Of a DNA stretch of 64,000 bases, positions 23,286-33,833 are shown one piece after another. The notes below the pieces were generated by a model, which had not been told where the DNA came from, made no database searches, and saw only the letters and a program-made list of their open reading frames with translations. The position numbers and the translations under genes were made by a program. Numbering within the stretch: position 1 is the first letter of the stretch; each line of letters opens with the position of its first letter. Source of the DNA: Cavenderia fasciculata (Eukaryota; Evosea; Eumycetozoa; Acytosteliales; Cavenderiaceae); assembly GCF_000203815.1 (NCBI RefSeq), contig NW_004457736.1:1-64000 (forward strand), in the 5' to 3' direction.

Positions 23286-25164
23286 TTAATCATCTTGATA
23301 ATTTAATATTGATGATTCCAAAGGAGGAGGTTGAAACCTTTTAGCAATAAAAACAAAAAGGAGAGAAAATAGCAATGTCAATGCTGCATATAATAAATAT
23401 TCATGCCATTGTACAGAGAATTGCAATACATCCACCACCAAAAGTACAATCAAACTGCCGAGAGAGATCGATATCAAATGTGCGCTCATGATTAAACTTT
23501 TGTGTGACGCTGCCGAGTATTTGTACGAGAAATGTAATAGTGGAATGGAAATGAGTAGCTCTGCCAGTGCCAATACTACAAATTGAGGTACCTGTAGATA
23601 TAACGGTACACTGTTTGGCGGATTATGATCAATATGTATTTGTAATAATGTACACATTATCATTGCAACAATACTCGTAAACAATCCAATTCCAACTTTT
23701 TGTAATGGTCTTGGTTCAATCTTTGTAAATAAAATAAAAATAAATAATTAATAATTAATTAAATCAAAAATAGAGAATACTAAAAAATACATACCCCTTT
23801 TTTATCCATATATTTAAATATTAAACCAGATATTGGAATGAGTGATATCATTAAAAGTGGTTTAAATGCTTGAATTTGGTCTGGTTGAATCATAAACCAA
23901 CCACCGATGTTTCGATTCATTGATAGAGCTTGAAGGACCCATCTTGAAGCTGTCAGTTCAGTCATGGCTCTATAAAATGGCAATGGAATAAAACAAGCAA
24001 GGACACCAATCGATGCTTTGAGTGATTCTACTGACCAATGATCATACTTTGATTTTGCAGTATCTAACCAATGTGTTGAATTATTATTATTATTATTATT
24101 ATTTACATTTTCTTGTTCTTTTTCATTTAGAGGAGGAAGAGAAGGATTATTATTATTATTATTATTATTATTATTTTTGATGTTTAATATATTTTTAAAT
24201 CTTTCAAAAATACTAAAACTTATAATTTTGAAGGCAGAAATGAAAATGCTACCTGAAATTGGTCTCTTTTGGTAATGCTCTTCACCCAAGAGCAATAGAG
24301 CAATTGATGCAAAATTAAAAAGACATGGAACCAAGAATGCTGCTTGGTATCCAATTTTGGCGCCAATGAGTGGTGAAACGATGGAAGAGAGGAGAAAGCC
24401 AAGATTGAGTCCCCACATGTAAAAAGTGTAAAGCCTACCTACCAGTGGACCTTGTGTCTTTGCATCCAATTGGTCTCCAATAAACGCTGTAAACACTGGC
24501 CTGAATGCACCGGTGCCAAATGAAAGTAGAACCAATCCGACCAACAATACAAATGGGTTTCTAGAGTTTGGATTGTCACTAGCAGGAATAGTACTAAGAA
24601 ACAATAATATAGAACCCATACAATTCATAACCATAAAATATAAAGTTGTTTTATATTTTCCAATTACTCCATCTGCTAAATATCCTCCTATTACTACTGG
24701 ACTATAAATGAAAAACAAAGATTTCATCGATGTTAATATATGGATTGATTGAGGGGATTAATGGTTTCGTTTCAATAAACATACAATAAAAAAGTAATAA
24801 AAATAAAGGCATGGAGTATTGATGTAGCATCATTATTATTGTAACCATAAAAGTTGATGAGGAACATGACCATGATTGAACGAACCGAGTTGAATGTATA
24901 TCTTTCAAAAATATCACTACCAATGAGAAATCTGATTGATGGAGGAAATGAAAGTGTTTGTGATTGGGTTTCATCAGATTGATCTATAAATGTAATATAA
25001 CTATCTTCATCCTCCTCTTCTTCTTCTTCTTCTTCTTCTTTTTGTTGTTGTTGTTCAATGTGTGATATTGGAATAGAGTCTTGTTGATCTTTATCTTGTT
25101 TAAAGATTGACTGTGTTTCATCGTCACCATCAGTATTATAGTGTAGTTTACGAGTAACAACCAT
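23286..25164 (-). CDS. POT/PTR2 transporter, paralogue 2 (diverged)
   Basis: Exons 24785-25164, 23795-24701, 23286-23720; 573 aa. A long acidic N-tail (Gln and Glu runs, residues 36-55) precedes the membrane core. The ExxER motif reads D84-I-F-E87-R88, so the first Glu is Asp, and the YYGMR part has become FNSVR. The second signature reads FGTGAFRP..FIGDQ instead of GTGGIKP..FGGDQ. The central loop carries two Asn runs (positions 24080-24170) and a His-Trp-Leu-Asp remnant (THWLDTAKS). The HKSLIMS segment before the last helices is retained and the C-tail is very short (LNYQDD). Reading frame and introns are intact, so it is likely expressed, but proton coupling or substrate choice may differ. 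Confidence 0.9.
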
Positions 25165-26641
25165 CGATCCTATGAGTCTATAGATATCAAATTATCTATC
25201 TATCTCTTGATTTAATCATTACTAATTGTAAATGATAATCATTCAGATATGAATGTTTACCATGTCAGTCATATCACTGACTACCACGATTACCACCATC
25301 ACCATCACTAGTCGACCATGATAAATGAAACACATGAAGTGTGTTTGAATGAATGTTATGTGTTCTAACAATCATAACACCACTCTATGAAGTTGTGGTT
25401 ATGATTTTTTTTTTTGTTTTACTAAACAAAGAACCAGAATTCCATACATATTAATGTTAATCATTAAAGTTTTTTTATTTATTAAAACTATAAATTCTAC
25501 AAGATCAGTACTCTAGGTATATCAATAGTATCTCAACATATGTTTGTGTTTGGGGTTTCTATACTCTAAAATTGCTCTCATCAATTAGAATAAAAATATT
25601 ATAATATATTTAAAATGTCTACTATCTGATTAATTAATTTTAATATTATTAGGGTAAAGTTATCTGTTGAATCAAGGCTCTGGGTTCTCGTCCCTAGGTT
25701 GGGGGTGCTGTTGAGCCATCAACCAAGAGGCACCTGTGCACAAACCTCCAAAAAAAAAGAAAATTGTCTCAAAAGGGTCAAGTTCCATTCCTTTTTTGGA
25801 AGTGATGAACGAATTCATCCGTTTCAAGTATCTTGTTTTTGTTTTTCTTTTTCTTTTGGTAGCAGAAGCCGTCCTATGGGGATCTAAAAATCATTGCTCT
25901 TCACGACAAATAATCGATCGCCAAAAGGTTGTTTTCGAGTTTGCATCCTTGTTTTATGTTTTTTTTTTAATTTTTTTACTCTTACTTGGAGCTGGAGAGA
26001 TATGTATCTTTCTCTTCAATGATATATTTCACTATTTTCTACATCATATCCATATTTATTTTCTATTTACTCAGTTTGGAAGAAATATATTTAAATATTA
26101 ATCAGAAAACAAAAAGATTTTTCAAGGTTTAATGTACACTTATTGATTTAAATTTCAAGGATAATCAATCAAAATTAGCACTACTACTAGTAAACTCCAA
26201 TCAACAATAGATAATGTTGATTCAATCAGATTGGTTGAACCAATTCTTCATTAATGGGTCAACAAAAAAAAAATAGAATTGTTCAATTGTGTTTTAGTTA
26301 ATTCATTTTAAAAGCTTGTCATCAACAAAGGTTCAGTTCTCAGCATCACATTGTGCCCCGATTCAAAAGGTTCGAATCAGATATGATTGTATTGGAATGG
26401 GTGGGAGAGCCCATAGAAATCTTTCGGACATCACAACAATACTCACACACGCCAAGCGGTTAAGGCAACGCGTGGATGGAACCAAACGAAGAAAAGTAGA
26501 CTATTTAAGTAAATGCAATTCATATTCCCCCAATTCAATTCAATTCTAATCAATTCATTCTCTTTATACTACTCAATAAACACTATCCTATCCAATCCTA
26601 TTCTACTCTACCAATACATATAATAATTATATCTATCTAAA
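25165..26641. other. Intergenic region with first copy of a duplicated upstream block
   Basis: Contains the promoter of POT paralogue 2 and, from about 25960, the upstream block of the proline-rich gene at 26642. That block recurs before the second proline-rich gene; for example the 37 bp at 26378-26414 are identical to 28005-28041. An ORF of up to 121 aa at 25736-26101 is mostly Phe/Leu/Ile-rich; parts of its sequence recur in the second block without an open frame, so I do not call it a gene. Confidence 0.65.
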
Positions 26642-27372
26642 ATGTCTTCCCAATCAAACCAACAACAACCACAACCACAACAACAACAACAACAACCCCA
26701 TCCCACCAATATTATTCAACGCAGATGTTCTATCCAGGAAATTGAACTAGGGGCTGAACCTGTCCTTATTCAACCCAATATAGGAAATCAAGGACCATTT
26801 GTTATAAATGATTTCAACTTGTTTAAGAATCATCTTTTTTCCCTACCATCCTCTTTCTACCATTCGACCAAGAATTATTACCAACTAGACTTGGTGCGGG
26901 ACCAGTGAGAAATAGATCCATTGGTCGCCAATCAACTCGTCCATATGGATCGGGCAATCGGTCGCTCCCATTCGATCCAAACCACACCAAAGTTAGAGAT
27001 ATGGTCGAGTACCCAAGACTAAGACCCACTGAACCGGACAAGTCTCCAAATTTGGTATCCATCACACCACCACCACCACCACAAGAGTCGATATTGTTGT
27101 TGCCCTGTACTTTTTTCTTTCCTCAACTCCATCCATCATCACTGGTTCACCCACCTCTTAAAGATTATATGCCAACATCCTGTACACCATCCGACGTGTG
27201 TAATCTGGAACACAAACCACCTGGTCTAATTATATTGCCTCTGCCGTCAACACCTGGCTCTTTTAAGTTACCTGGGACACCTCCCACCCCTTTCCAATCT
27301 CTCAACTTTCTTCCTCAATTGTTTTTGGAATCGAGACAAGAACCAGAGGACAATGCGTTGGTCCCTCAATAA
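26642..27372 (+). CDS. Proline-rich orphan protein A
   Basis: Two exons, 26642-26820 and 26889-27372, joined in phase by a 68-nt intron (donor GTTTAA, acceptor AACTAG); 220 aa. Without the intron the two frames do not connect, so a frameshift is the alternative reading. The protein starts MSSQSNQQQPQ with a Gln/Pro run, then RRCSIQEIEL, a mid part GAGPVRNRSIGRQS, and a proline-rich C-half with PPPPPQES and LPLPSTPGSFKLPGTPP. The latter matches LPLPLHPGSLSDLPDPPP in the gene at 28236. No membrane helix or signal peptide. Family unknown; the high proline suggests SH3/WW-type binding or disorder. The donor is unusual for this genome, so intron confidence is moderate. Confidence 0.6.
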
Positions 27373-28235
27373 TAATAATAGTTTTAAATCATAAATAAAT
27401 AAAATATATTAATTTAATATTTTAACATATTCCTTGTATTTATTTATTTTTTTTATCTATTAAACTTTTTAGTTAAAAAATATCAGTAAAATTACTGATT
27501 CTACAACCAAGATTAAAAAATCCAATAGAATAACTACTTACCTTTCAGGGTTTACATCAATAGAATCATTTTTCAAACAATATTCTTTTTTTTTTCTTTT
27601 TTTATTTAACCATACAAAAATCATCGTTCAACAAATCATCATGGTCTTTCTTTTTTTTTTTAATTTTTTTTACTATCTTCTTCTTCAATGATATTTTCTA
27701 CATCATATCCATATTTATTTATTATATACCTCTTTACTTTGGAGTTAGTTTGGAAGACATATATTTAAATATTAATCAGAAAGATCAATGATTTTTAAGA
27801 GTGGTTATTTTCGATTTCAAGGATTAAATCAAAATCAGCGCTCCACTAGTCAACAATAGATGGTTGAACTTAGGCTAATCTTACATTAATGGGTAAACAA
27901 AAAATAGAATTGTTCAATTGTGTTTTAGTTAATTCATTTTAAAAACCTGTCATCAACAAAGGTTCAATTCTCATCACATTGTGCCATTTTCAAAATGCTC
28001 GAATCAGATATGATTGTATTGGAATGGGTGGGAGAGCCCATCATAATCTTTCAGAGGCTAGGACAACAATACTAATGGATGGAGTAAATCGAATCAATAG
28101 GTTCAAAGGAAACTCAATTGAGCATTCCCTCAATTCACAAATCTAACAATTTATTCTCTTTGTACAAATTCAATTCACTCTACTCTACTTTACATTGTTG
28201 TATTATTCCTTCACCTGTACTCTATTGATTTGATA
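27373..28235. other. Second copy of the duplicated upstream block
   Basis: From about 27640 to 28060 this region repeats, with small indels, the block before gene A (about 25960-26420). Shared strings include a segment GAATTGTTCAATTGTG and the 37-bp identity noted at 28005-28041. No ORF. The block likely carries promoter elements conserved in both copies. Confidence 0.7.
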
Positions 28236-29252
28236 ATGGCATCTCCATTTAATCAACCACTCATTCAACATCAACAAAGAATGTCAATTTCTCATCTGTG
28301 TCATCCATCTAGCCACACCCCAATTACTTTAGATAGTTCACATCCTCATAGATATGTAGAAGCTATTCCAAGGGAGCATTTCGATTTTCTCAAATCTAGA
28401 CCCTGTTCAGTAGTGCTCCCTTCTCCATTCACTACCTCCAACAGTCCATCATGGTTGGGAATGAATATAGATCCAAACTATGAACCCAAAAGCAATCCGA
28501 CCTCAGCCAAGCCAGGCTGTCTACAAGTGTCTCCACAACTAAAGGAATGGTATTTCCAGTCTCTTTGGTTAGCTCCAACAGAATACACCAACTCGTTACC
28601 AATGACTGACCACTCTCCATCTGGTTTTACCAGGTTGCCTCTACCATTGCATCCTGGCTCTCTCTCTGATCTTCCAGATCCACCTCCAAGTAAAATCAGA
28701 CGATATCCTCCTGCTCCTTCTCCATTATTATTGGAACTTGCATCCTCAACTCCTCTCCTTTTCCCTCCTGCTCCATCTCCATTATTATTGGAGCCTGCAT
28801 CTTCGACACCACTCCTTTCCCCACCAAGTAATGCCCGACGTTATTCTCCTGCTCCCTCTCCGTTATTGTTGGAACCCGCGTCTTTAACACCCCTCCTTTC
28901 CCCACCAAGTAGTAATGTCCGACGTTTTCCTCCTGCTCCATCTCCATTATTATTGGAACCTACATCTTCGACACCCCTCCTTTTCCCACCAAGTAATGCC
29001 CGACGTTATTCTCCTGCTCCTTCTCAGTTATTTTTAGAGCCTGGGTTTTCATCACCTATTTTTTTGCCAACTGCTCCTGCACCACTTTTGTTGGAGCCAA
29101 TGTCTTTGGATGTTGATGAAAAGTCAATGGCTACCCGATCTCCATCTCCCACATCTCAACAGGACTGTCAAATGATACAGATTATATTAGAGGAACCACG
29201 CAAAATTGTGTTGAATGATTACAATGTGATTTGTACCACCAATTACTATTAA
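28236..29252 (+). CDS. Proline-rich orphan protein B with tandem repeats
   Basis: Single exon, 338 aa from ATG 28236 (an alternative non-ATG extension is ignored). The first 150 residues are Ser/Pro/His-rich without a known domain (SHLCHPSSHTP, WLGMNIDPNYEP). From about residue 155 to 285 a unit of roughly 24-27 residues repeats about five or six times: RRY-PAPSPLLLEPAS-STPLL-PPS, with degenerate last copies ending APLLLEPMSLD. The C-terminus is acidic/Ser-rich then hydrophobic (IILEEPRKIVLNDYNV). Related to protein A by its LPLPxxPGS segment and by the duplicated upstream block. Function unknown; likely an elongated PPII-type or disordered protein. Confidence 0.72.
   Translation: MASPFNQPLIQHQQRMSISHLCHPSSHTPITLDSSHPHRYVEAIPREHFDFLKSRPCSVVLPSPFTTSNSPSWLGMNIDPNYEPKSNPTSAKPGCLQVSPQLKEWYFQSLWLAPTEYTNSLPMTDHSPSGFTRLPLPLHPGSLSDLPDPPPSKIRRYPPAPSPLLLELASSTPLLFPPAPSPLLLEPASSTPLLSPPSNARRYSPAPSPLLLEPASLTPLLSPPSSNVRRFPPAPSPLLLEPTSSTPLLFPPSNARRYSPAPSQLFLEPGFSSPIFLPTAPAPLLLEPMSLDVDEKSMATRSPSPTSQQDCQMIQIILEEPRKIVLNDYNVICTTNYY
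28693..29100 (+). repeat. Tandem coding repeats of PPAPSPLLLEPAS type
   Basis: In-frame repeats of about 72-81 nt within gene B. DNA copies such as CCTGCTCCATCTCCATTATT (28768 onward) recur with few changes, indicating recent unit duplication. Copy borders differ in whether the linker NARRY/SNVRR is present, so two sub-types exist. Confidence 0.8.
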
Positions 29253-29369
29253 TTATTAATTTCAATAAAGAAAATAATTTAATTAATTATTATTATTTTA
29301 ATAATTTATATTATTATTATTAATTATTATTATTTTATACAAGTTATTTATATTACAATATTATTTACT

Positions 29370-31533
29370 TTACTTTTGGTGATGATGATTTAATAAAGTA
29401 TATCTAGATTGATTATTTTTACTATTACCACCAACATTACCAAGTATAGAAGATGAAGAATCAGTTAGAATAGAACCACCATCATTGCTAGAACGCAAAT
29501 GATCGTCGCCATCTTGAGGTTCCTCTGTTGCTATACTTGTTATTCTTTCTTTCATTTGAACTCCATTATTGCTATTGTCAAATAATTCATCGTCTTGGTC
29601 CAATTCAAATTCATCATGATCTGCTTGATAATTGATGATAGATGCCGATGATGGTTTGAATCGATAGGCAATAAAGACAAACACAAATGAAAAGATTAAT
29701 GTACAACCGGCAAAAAATAGATATTCGTGCCATTGTACGGCTATTTGGAAACCGTCGACCACCAACACCACAAACAGATTACCAAGTGAGATTGCTATTA
29801 ACCATCCACTCATAATTAAACTTTTGTGTGATGCCGGTGCATGAGAATAGGCAAATTCCAATCCTGGCACAGTAACCAGTAATTCTGCAATTGCCATTAT
29901 AAAATATTGTGGTATTTGAAGAAACACTGACACACTCTCTTTAGGACTATTATCAATATGTATCTGCAATCCAACACAAACCAAAAACCCAATTATACTT
30001 GTAAACATTCCAATTGACATTTTCTTTAATGGATGAAATGGTATCTTTGAAAATAAAAAAAAAGATAATTAATTAATAAGAATACATTTGAAAAATAAAT
30101 AAATAATATTAATACATACACCTTTGTTTCTCAAAGGACGATATACTAATACCTCTGAGAGTGGAATGATTGCCAAAAGTATGAGTGGATTTAGTACTTG
30201 AAGTTGGTCTGGTTGAACTGTAAATATACCTATCTTTCTATTCATTGATAATGCTTGAAGTGTCCATCTACAAAATAAATAAATAAATAAATTAATATTT
30301 ATATTTTTTAGAATTATAAATATTATTGTTTAATATTTACCTTGAAGGAAATAATTCACCCATTGCACGATAGAATGGAATTGGAATAAAACAAACTAAA
30401 ACGTTTAGACATGCTTTAACAGATTCTACAGAGTTATTATCAAATGTCGATTTTGATCGATCCAACCAATGACCATTGTAATGGGATTGAGCTTGTGATG
30501 CTTTTCCAACCAATGATTTACATCTCTCCCAAATACCTCTTAAAATGATTCCAAACGATGTGAGAAGGATGCTTCCAGTGATTGGTCGCCTTTTATATTG
30601 TTTTCTTCCCAACAGTAGGAATATGGTTGCCATAAACATAAAGAGACATGGAATGGCAAATGCTATTTCATAACCAAGATAGGCACGACAGATTGGTGAA
30701 AGAATGGTACCACCAAAACTACCAACGTTGATACTCCAGTAAAAGAGTGTGTATAGTTTTTCGACCAAAGGTGCTTGTCGCTTGGCATCCAATTGGTCAC
30801 CACAAAATGTGAGTGCCACTGGTTTGATGCCACCAGTACCAGTAGCCACCAACAACAAACCAATACCAAGTGCCCAAGAAGACCGTGTTTCAGGATTATC
30901 TCCTACAATCCTCGAGGATGAACTCATCCACAATGTAATACAACCAAAACAATAAACTATACAAAAACATAATATAGTCTTGTATTTTCCAATTACTCCA
31001 TCTGCTAAATAGGCTCCCATTAATATTGGACTATAAATTAATAAATAAATTAAATTAATGAATTAGTAAACCTTAACATAAAGTATGTTAATTGTGTGTT
31101 GTATTTATTCGATATTGTATTGTACATACAAAAAATAAGTAACAAAACTAAATGTATGTAAAGCAGAGGTAGCTTGATTATGACTATAATCATAGAAATT
31201 GATCAAGTATAACACCATAATAGATCGTATTGCATAATAGCAATACCTTTCACTAATCTCATTACCTATGAGATACTTTATAGATGGTGGGAATCGATCG
31301 ACTTTACTAGTCATATGATCACCTGTTGTTGTTGATATTTCATCACCATCATCATTGTCAAGTGACAAACTCTTGATATGATAAAATTTGTAAGTGTCTG
31401 CTCCATTGTCTGTTGTTTCTCCTCCTCCTCCTACTCTGATGTCACCATTACTCTTATCTTCATTTATTAAAGTACTATCATCGATTACAAATATAGATTG
31501 TGTTTCTGTATAGTCTTCATTATCACTCTTCAT
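29370..31533 (-). CDS. POT/PTR2 transporter, paralogue 3
   Basis: Exons 31130-31533, 30341-31030, 30120-30267, 29370-30044; 638 aa. Start at ATG 31533 (MKSDNEDY). Canonical motifs are all present: ExxER (E92-I-S-E95-R96), GTGGIKP..FCGDQ, FYWSINVGS and YNGHWLDR. An extra intron in the SR/WTLQALSMNR segment is shared only with paralogue 4. The long C-tail is acidic and Ser-rich and ends YTLLNHHHQK, containing a YxxL-type (YTLL) sorting signal. Predicted proton-coupled di/tripeptide transporter; the tail suggests endosomal or lysosomal delivery, which is inference. Shares highest similarity with paralogue 4. Confidence 0.93.
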
Positions 31534-31916
31534 TCCTGGCACATTATAAATAGATATCTAATTTTCTAAATCGTTTTAAAGATTGATTTTTCTTTTTTTT
31601 TATTTTTTTTTATTTGATCTACTTTGGTGGATGGGTGAGAGGAATCTACCGATATTGAGTGTCACTCACTATCAACCAAACTTGGAAGAAGAATAAATTT
31701 TCTAAACTAAATTAACTAAAATCTGGTGGTCGACCGAGGGAGGGGTAATGTAATACTTATTTGAATCGTCCCTTTGATGCACGGTTGTGTCACAACAACA
31801 ACAACTGTGCCGATTCACTTTATAGATTGAGTATAAAACAATCATCTTTTCCACCAACTATTTTCATTCAACTTTTCATTTTACAATCTTAAGATAACTA
31901 CAACATCATCATCATC
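31534..31916. promoter_or_regulatory. Divergent promoter, with TATA box for the 54-aa gene
   Basis: Between POT paralogue 3 (minus) and a small plus-strand gene. GAGTATAAAACAATC near 31829-31843 gives a good TATA box about 80 bp before the plus-strand ATG, followed by a pyrimidine-rich leader. A CAACAACAACAAC run lies near 31793-31805. No ORF. Confidence 0.55.
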
Positions 31917-32176
31917 ATGACTCTTTATGGTAATTATTTATAAATTTATTAATGATTTCCAAATTGAAAAGATAATTTCCTAACTTTATTAATTTAATTC
32001 CAATTTTACCCTATATATATATAGAAACTACTGTATCTGTTTGCAAGACCCCAAAGGCTCCACAACTTCCAGAAACTCTCAATGGCCAAAGAGACAATGT
32101 TGTCTTTGTATTCCCACTTTTAGTAAAAGTATATGAACCAGAGAATGTTCACAAATTTAATTTCTATATATCTTGA
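31917..32176 (+). CDS. Small protein of 54 aa, unknown
   Basis: Two exons, 31917-31929 (MTLY plus one base) and 32025-32176, with GTAATT donor and TATATAG acceptor. Product begins MTLYETTVSVCKTPKAP and ends EPENVHKFNFYIS. No signal peptide or membrane helix; a hydrophobic VVFVFPLLVKVYE patch sits in the middle. The very short first exon and small size resemble the tiny Gly-rich genes in this window and other dictyostelid developmental small proteins, though the sequence is unrelated. The good TATA box and in-phase splice support a real gene. Family unknown. Confidence 0.6.
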
Positions 32177-32380
32177 CAACCAACCAACAAGTCCTTTTAA
32201 AACAAGGTTATTTTAGATCAAAAAGGGAAATAGAAATAGAGTTGTTCAATATTAATAAAAACTTTTAAAAAAATTTGTGTTTTTTGAAGGAATATTCTTG
32301 AAAACTATATATATTTATGTATTTATTATTTTTTTGTCTTTAAATTTATCCAATTTAAATGATTTTGATTTCAAAATGAT

Positions 32381-33358
32381 TTAGAAATAGTTTGGTGATA
32401 AATGGATGTAGTTGGGGATAACGATTGGTTTCTTGTGACCCCACATGACTACTTGACTTCCAACGTTTCTATGAATAGTAGAAGGATCACTGAACGCAAG
32501 ATCACTACATTCACCTGGCAATGAAAAGTAATGTTTATCATAGTCGTTTCTGTAGTCAAAGAATTCAATTGTAGCATAACCTGGTTGTGATCGATCATTA
32601 TTTCTAAGCATTGAACTGACACAAGCACAGTGTTTTGGATCAAATAAAACGGTTTGATTGGTTTCACCAGATGGAGTTGGATTGACGCTTAGAATATCAA
32701 CTTTGAATTGTCCAATCTTACCCTTTGCAATGAAATGAGTTTGATTGACTGGATATCCAGATGGAATTGGGAATGATAAATTGTATTTTGAACATGTACC
32801 ATTTTGAAGAACATACATTTCTCCCTATAAAATATAAAAAAGTAAATTAGTATTTGTATAAATATATTATATTATTTATAAATTGTTTAATAACATACAG
32901 ATTTACCAAAACCCCAAAGTGAACCATTAACTCTCCAATTATCACCAACAATATAATAATTGACTCTCATTCTTTGACCATGGAAATCAACTGATGTATT
33001 TCCATCTATAAATTTTAAAATTTAAAGTTAGTAATGATTTATTCGTTTCTTTTCTTTTTTTTCTTTTCTTTTTAAAATATTTCTAAAATTACATACATTC
33101 AGCAAATGACATTGGTTTAATATTTCCTTGACCATCTGGGAACATACAATTAAAAGAAGTTACACCAAAGTAGGTAGTGTAACCCTTTGCTTTACGGAAA
33201 CATTTGTGATGATGATGATGATGATGATGAGGACGTTTGTGACGACCATAAAGAGATTCAGCATCGGCTGAAAATTCATCAGAGAAACTAGTAAACTCTG
33301 ATGATAAAATAACTGAACTAAAGAATATAACAAATAAAATTGATAATATTAATTTCAT
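32381..33358 (-). CDS. Secreted protein with octa-His run, unknown family
   Basis: Exons 33097-33358, 32899-33005, 32381-32824; 270 aa. A strong signal peptide (MKLILSILFVIFFSSVILSS) is followed by acidic residues, then GRHKRPHHHHHHHHKCFRKAKG: eight consecutive histidines flanked by basic residues. The rest is a beta-rich globular part with several cysteines (FNCMFPDG, GTCSKYNLSFP, HCACVSS, PGECSDLAF) and N-glycosylation sites. It probably forms disulfides and is secreted. The His run may bind metal. No catalytic motif recognised; a similar fold of extracellular matrix or hydrolase accessory proteins is possible but unproven. Confidence 0.8.
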
Positions 33359-33833
33359 TGTTTTTTTTTGTAAATAATAATAATTTTCAAAAAAAGTATA
33401 ACTTTGAACAAATATAATGATATTTGATGGATCGTCGTATTCATGAAGAAATCATCCACGTTTTTGCACAAAATATATATATTTATTTTTATCATAATTA
33501 AATTTAATTTTACTTTACTGTAACCCACACCTACACACAGGGTCATAAAAGTAGATAAATAAAAAAATTTATTCAAGAGGTAAAAAGGGTCATGAAAAGA
33601 AAGGTGGTGCCATCATCATTGATGATAAAAAAATAAATAAATACTTTTTGTACATGTATGTATGTTGTTCAAAATTACATGTTACGAAAATCGATTCACA
33701 CCCCCCCTAAAAACGAATTGAATTGAAATGGATCGGGGGTTCTGATCTGATGATTACATACAATTTAATAATATAATATAATATAATATTATTATTTATT
33801 ATTTATTACACATATTTTCATTTCATTTTCCAA
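33359..33833. other. Intergenic region
   Basis: Between the 3' end of the ankyrin gene (higher coordinates, minus) and the start of the His-run gene. Contains the latter's promoter, a C run (CCCCCCC near 33700) and (TAATA) units near 33767-33800. No gene seen. Confidence 0.6.

Noticed and set aside
25670-25745. T-arm-like GGGTTCTCGTCCC hairpin
   Set aside because: Isolated hairpin; flanks do not pair to form tRNA or a known ncRNA.
25736-26101. 121-aa Phe/Leu-rich ORF resembling a membrane protein
   Set aside because: Composition is driven by poly-T; part of it is repeated in the second upstream block without an open frame, so coding is unlikely.
26642-27372. Gene A as a frameshifted pseudogene
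   Set aside because: A GT-AG intron of 68 nt restores the frame exactly, so an intact gene is the simpler model, though the donor is off-consensus.
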